Positions 60,806-64,000 of a stretch of 64,000 nt of DNA are shown here, piece after piece. Location of the stretch: the NCBI RefSeq assembly GCF_004366815.1, contig NZ_SORI01000001.1, forward strand, positions 62,001 through 126,000, given 5' to 3'. The translations under genes and the position numbers were made by a program. The DNA is from Aminivibrio pyruvatiphilus. Lineage in GTDB: Bacteria; Synergistota; Synergistia; Synergistales; Aminobacteriaceae. The stretch's first letter is position 1; each line of letters starts with the position of its first letter. The notes below the pieces were generated by a model that had not been told where the DNA came from, did not search any database, and was given only the letters and a program-made list of their open reading frames with translations.

Positions 60806-61882
60806 ATGAAAAAGATCGTAGCACTGCTTATCGCTGTTGCAGTCCTGTGTTCGGTGTCCGTGCCGGCGTTTGCCGCCTACAAGGACGAGTACAAGCTCGA
60901 CATCGTGCCGAGCCTGACCACCGCATGGGGAATGGGCGCCCAGTACTTCGCCGATCTCGTGAAAGAGAGAAGCGGCGGCAAGATCAACATCAAGGTCTAT
61001 CCCGGATCCCAGCTCACCACCGGAAAGCAGACCAACGCTTTCCTCCTCGTCCGGAACGGCACCATCGACTTCGCCGTCCAGTCTTCCATCAACTATTCGC
61101 CCCAGCTTGTCGAGCTGAACCTCTTCGCCCTTCCCTTCTTCATCGCCAACCAGCCCGACCGGTATGCCGCCCTTGACGCCGTCAAGGCTGGAAAAGCCGG
61201 CGAAATGGTCATCAAGGCCATCGAAGACAAAGGCGTGAAGTTCCTTGCCTTCGGCGAGAACGGATTCCGTGAGCTCACCAATTCCAAGAAGGCAATCAGG
61301 ACCCCCGACGACCTCACCGGCATGAAGATCCGGGTTGTGGGCAGCCCCCTGTTCCTCGATACCTTCAGGGCTCTCGGCGCCAACCCCGTGAACATGAACT
61401 GGAGCGATACCATGGCGGCCATCCAGCAGGGCGTCGTTGACGGCCAGGAGAACCCCATCAGCACCTTCTATCCCGTGAAGATGCACGACTACCACAAGTT
61501 CATGACCGACTGGCACTACGTGGTCGATCCCACCCTCTACGTGGTCAACCCCGCAGTGTGGGCCTCCTTCTCCGCCGAGGACCAGAAGATGATCCAGGAA
61601 GCCGCCGTGGAAGCGGGCAAGTACATGATCGCCCTCGCCCGCATCGGCCTCGACGACGGCACTGCCCAGAAGTACCTCGAGAGCATCGGCAAGGTTCCCG
61701 AGATCACCGACTGGTACGGCACCCTGAAGAGCGTGGGCATGGATGTGGCCATCCTTACCCCCGAAGAGATGAAGGCCTTCGCCGACAAGACCGCTCCCGT
61801 GCTTGAAGCATGGAAGTCCAAGGTGGGCGATGAACTCGTCAAAGCCGCCGAGGCAGATATGGCCTCCGTGGTCAAGAAGTAA
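60806..61882 (+). CDS. dctP: TRAP transporter periplasmic substrate-binding protein (2-oxoacid operon)
   Basis: 358 residues, longer than the others by a C-terminal helical extension (about 280-350). Signal peptide MKKIVALLIAVAVLCSVSVPAFA. DctP marks: FGENGFRELTNSKKAIRTPDDLTGMKIRVVGSPLFLDTFRALGANPVNMNWSDTMAAIQQGVVDGQENP, with the ligand Arg in KIRVV. ATG 60806 after AGGAGGTTGAGGG. Encoded between dehydrogenase E1 and E2 genes, so the ligand is probably the substrate or precursor of that complex. Confidence 0.93.
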   Translation: MKKIVALLIAVAVLCSVSVPAFAAYKDEYKLDIVPSLTTAWGMGAQYFADLVKERSGGKINIKVYPGSQLTTGKQTNAFLLVRNGTIDFAVQSSINYSPQLVELNLFALPFFIANQPDRYAALDAVKAGKAGEMVIKAIEDKGVKFLAFGENGFRELTNSKKAIRTPDDLTGMKIRVVGSPLFLDTFRALGANPVNMNWSDTMAAIQQGVVDGQENPISTFYPVKMHDYHKFMTDWHYVVDPTLYVVNPAVWASFSAEDQKMIQEAAVEAGKYMIALARIGLDDGTAQKYLESIGKVPEITDWYGTLKSVGMDVAILTPEEMKAFADKTAPVLEAWKSKVGDELVKAAEADMASVVKK

Positions 61883-61901
61883 GCGGAAGCAGATGAGACT
61901 T

Positions 61902-61926
61902 CCGGGGGGAGGTTTCCTCCCCCCGG
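61902..61926 (+). terminator. Intercistronic hairpin after dctP (2-oxoacid operon)
   Basis: Perfect 11-bp stem ccggggggagg / cctccccccgg with a three-base loop, 20 bases after the dctP stop. A second GC-rich hairpin potential follows (ccccgcgggggc). Probably sets a high binding-protein to permease ratio. Confidence 0.7.
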
Positions 61927-62007
61927 GTCCCCGCGGGGGCTTTCTCTTCTCCTTTCAGGAGAAATGGGGAATTCTCCTTGTCTTTTCTTCAGAAGGGATT
62001 GTCCGAT

Positions 62008-62478
62008 ATGGCCAAGAAAATTTTCGATCATTTTGAAGAGATTCTCGGATCGCTGATCCTCATGGTGATGGCGGTGATCACCTTCGCCAACGTCATCACC
62101 AGGTACTTTATCTTCCAGGCGCTGGCGTTCACCGAGGAGGTCACCATCAACCTCTTCGTCTGGCTCGTCATGCTGGGCACGGCCATCGCCTTCAAAAAGG
62201 GAACGAACCTCAGCATGACCTTCATCTACGACCTTCTTCCCCGAAAAGGGAAAAAAGCCTGCTTCTTCATCGGCACGATCATGTCCCTGGTGTTTTTCGC
62301 CCTTCTTGCCTATCTCGGGTATCTCGAGGTCGTTGATGAAATCGACCTCGGCGTGACCACCGAATCCCTGGCGATTCCCGTGTATTACTACACCATTGCC
62401 CTGCCGGTCTTTTCCGTCCTTATTTTTGTGCGCATCGTGCAGGCGGCTCTTGCGACCATCCGCAGGAACGAATTTTAG
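62008..62478 (+). CDS. dctQ: TRAP transporter small permease subunit (2-oxoacid operon)
   Basis: 156 residues, four helices: ITFANVITRYFIFQALAFTEEVTINLFVWLVMLGTAIAFKKGTNLSMTFIYDLLP is the DctQ core. ATG 62008 (MAKKIFDHFEE) is preferred over an ATG ten codons earlier; agaaggg precedes it. Twelve bases before dctM. Confidence 0.92.
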   Translation: MAKKIFDHFEEILGSLILMVMAVITFANVITRYFIFQALAFTEEVTINLFVWLVMLGTAIAFKKGTNLSMTFIYDLLPRKGKKACFFIGTIMSLVFFALLAYLGYLEVVDEIDLGVTTESLAIPVYYYTIALPVFSVLIFVRIVQAALATIRRNEF

Positions 62479-62490
62479 GAGGGACGAGAG

Positions 62491-63789
62491 ATGGAGTCTT
62501 TGATCCGCGAACCCGCATTCTGGACGATCGTCCTTTTCATCCTGCCGCTCCTGCTCAGGGTTCCCATCGCGGTGGCCCTCGGCATGGGAACCATTTTCGT
62601 TGTCTGGAACTGGAACATGGGGTACCAGATGCTGTCCTACAGCTTTTTCGCCGGCATCGCGAAATTTCCCCTCCTGGCGATACCCTTCTTCATCCTCGCC
62701 GGGGTCATCATGGAAAAAGTCGGCATCGCCGAACGGATCATCAACCTCATCAAGCAGCTCGTGGGTGACATGACCGGCGGCCTTGCCGTGGCAACAGTCA
62801 TAGTGGCTGCCTTCTGGGGCGCCGTGAGCGGCTCGGGTCCCGCGACGGTGGCGGCTCTCGGCCTCATCCTTATTCCCGGCATGGCCGAGGCGGGATACGA
62901 CAAGGCCTTCGCTGCCGCCACGGTCTCTGTGGCTTCGGGGCTGGCCATCATCATTCCCCCGAGCATTTCCTTCATCGTCTACGGCGACATCATGCAGCAG
63001 TCGGTAGGAACCCTCTTCGCGGCGGGCGTCATTCCGGGCATCGTGGTGGCGTGCTGTCTCTGCGTGGCGGTCTACCTTGTCAGCAGGAAGCGGGGCTACC
63101 GGGGCGAGCCCAGAGGAAGCGCATCCGTGGTACTGAAGTCTCTCAGGGACGCCTTCTGGGGCCTGTTTACACCCGTCATCATTCTCGGCGGCATCTACGG
63201 CGGCGTCTTCACTCCCACCGAGGCCGCGGCTGTGGCGGTCTTTTACGGCCTCTTCGTCGGCGTGTTCATATACCGGACGCTCACCTTCCGGGTGCTCTAC
63301 GAGATCCTTGCCGAGACCGTGGCGGGAACCTCGGTGGTCATGATCGTGGTCACCTGCGCAGGCCTCTATTCATGGCTCGGCGCCACGGTGGGACTCATCG
63401 ACAAGGTGGCGGCCGTACTGCTCGGCATCTCGGAGAATCCCGCGGTCATCCTCCTGATGATCAACATCATCCTTCTTTTCGCCGGCATGCTCCTCGACGC
63501 CATTTCCATCGCCTATGTCTTCCTGCCCATCCTGGCCCCCATCATTGTGATCTTCGGGTGGGATCCCATCTGGTTCGGCGTCATGATGACCATCAACATG
63601 GCCATCGGGCAGGTGACGCCCCCCGTGGCGGTCAACCTCTTCGTGGGTGCCCGGATCAGCGGCCTGACCATGGAGCAGATCAGCAGGCCCGCGGTTCCCA
63701 TGCTCATCGCGACTGTAATCGCACTCGTCATCATCACCGCGTTCCCGGGGATCACGCTCTTCCTTCCCAGGCTCATGGGGATGATGTAG
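62491..63789 (+). CDS. dctM: TRAP transporter large permease subunit (2-oxoacid operon)
   Basis: 432 residues, about 12 membrane segments: AIPFFILAGVIMEKVGIAERI, FWGAVSGSGPATVAALGLILI, GLAIIIPPSISFIVYGDIM, VTPPVAVNLFVGARISGL. Good site AGGAGGG before the ATG. Followed 69 bases later by an E2 gene on the same strand. Confidence 0.94.
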   Translation: MESLIREPAFWTIVLFILPLLLRVPIAVALGMGTIFVVWNWNMGYQMLSYSFFAGIAKFPLLAIPFFILAGVIMEKVGIAERIINLIKQLVGDMTGGLAVATVIVAAFWGAVSGSGPATVAALGLILIPGMAEAGYDKAFAAATVSVASGLAIIIPPSISFIVYGDIMQQSVGTLFAAGVIPGIVVACCLCVAVYLVSRKRGYRGEPRGSASVVLKSLRDAFWGLFTPVIILGGIYGGVFTPTEAAAVAVFYGLFVGVFIYRTLTFRVLYEILAETVAGTSVVMIVVTCAGLYSWLGATVGLIDKVAAVLLGISENPAVILLMINIILLFAGMLLDAISIAYVFLPILAPIIVIFGWDPIWFGVMMTINMAIGQVTPPVAVNLFVGARISGLTMEQISRPAVPMLIATVIALVIITAFPGITLFLPRLMGMM

Positions 63790-63858
63790 GCAGTATGTTC
63801 GTACACAGCGTTCCGATCTGTGCGCTTTAGCGCCGTTCTCCAGAAGGAGGGTTCAACA

Positions 63859-64000
63859 ATGGCAACACCGGTAACCATGCCCAAGCTCGGGCTGACCATG
63901 AACACGGGGGTGATCTCCCGGTGGAACAAAAAGGAGGGGGAATCCGTCGCGAAGGGCGAGATCCTTATGGTGGTCGCCACGGACAAGCTGACTTTCGATG
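63859..64000 (+). CDS. Dihydrolipoamide acyltransferase E2 component, N-terminus (second cluster, truncated by window end)
   Basis: Only 47 codons are visible: a lipoyl domain beginning MATPVTMPKLGLTMNTGVIS with the lipoylated Lys at 43 in ATDKLTFD. Same layout as acoC at 55159 (both K43). ATG 63859 follows AGGAGGG. It completes the E1alpha-E1beta-PCC-TRAP-E2 operon; E3 may follow beyond the window. Confidence 0.88.
   Translation, partial: MATPVTMPKLGLTMNTGVISRWNKKEGESVAKGEILMVVATDKLTFD

Overview
The window looks like a chromosome segment of a Gram-negative, anaerobic, amino-acid and organic-acid fermenting bacterium. Dense operons, a high-GC coding style, four TRAP transporters with periplasmic binding proteins, a histidine-degradation operon, an Etf-linked lactate/glycolate-type dehydrogenase and two acetoin/2-oxoacid dehydrogenase clusters together suggest Synergistota (Synergistaceae-like). 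This assignment is an inference from gene content; no rRNA or tRNA gene was seen to settle it.

Layout. 1-5.0 kb: hexuronate use, with the end of a tagaturonate reductase gene (uxaB) facing a uxaC-dctP-dctQ-dctM operon. 5.3-14.3 kb: one very large gene for a cyclic beta-1,2-glucan synthase-like protein behind a near-consensus promoter. 14.4-16.4 kb: a two-gene unit (DUF4130-type protein plus radical SAM/HhH protein) thought to act on DNA, divergent from 16.5-21.6 kb, a c-di-GMP signalling group (PAS-GAF-GGDEF cyclase, VOC protein, small membrane protein, receiver-HD-GYP protein, Hpt protein). 21.7-22.9 kb: a PLP aminotransferase. 23.0-26.7 kb: ftcD-hutI-hutH without hutU. 26.8-28.0 kb: an M20 amidohydrolase. 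28.6-31.6 kb: a second TRAP operon. 31.8-35.5 kb: a small exported protein, then etfB-etfA-glcD-like. 35.5-39.0 kb: a large SNF2 helicase. 39.0-44.1 kb: a tetronate (threonate/erythronate) operon, dctPQM, DUF1537 kinase and PdxA2. 44.4-50.5 kb: the pyrimidine operon pyrRBCKDFE with a leader peptide and attenuator. 50.8-51.7 kb: two unrecognised genes. 52.0-57.0 kb: an acoABXC-like operon plus a frameshifted Nudix gene. 57.35 kb to the end: a GntR regulator and a second E1alpha/E1beta operon that contains a PCC-domain gene and a fourth TRAP transporter, ending in a truncated E2 gene.

How the genes work together. TRAP systems feed dedicated catabolic enzymes: hexuronates into UxaC/UxaB, tetronates into the DUF1537 kinase and PdxA2 to give DHAP, and an unknown 2-oxoacid or acetoin-like substrate into the second E1/E2 complex. 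Histidine degradation and the Etf-linked dehydrogenase fit a fermentative energy metabolism.

Most notable non-coding structure: (1) a pyr leader in which a 42-codon peptide ORF with a strong ribosome binding site runs through an intrinsic terminator and overlaps the pyrR start (GTGA), preceded by an array of TTGATGCAA sites over the promoter; (2) a 212-254 bp highly structured repeat, two full copies, with hairpins that display GGA in a context like the CsrA-binding consensus; (3) roughly 100-bp direct repeats, including a terminator, bracketing the 5.4-kb acoABXC block, which also differs in arginine codon use from its neighbours; (4) a strong hairpin just after dctP in all four TRAP operons.
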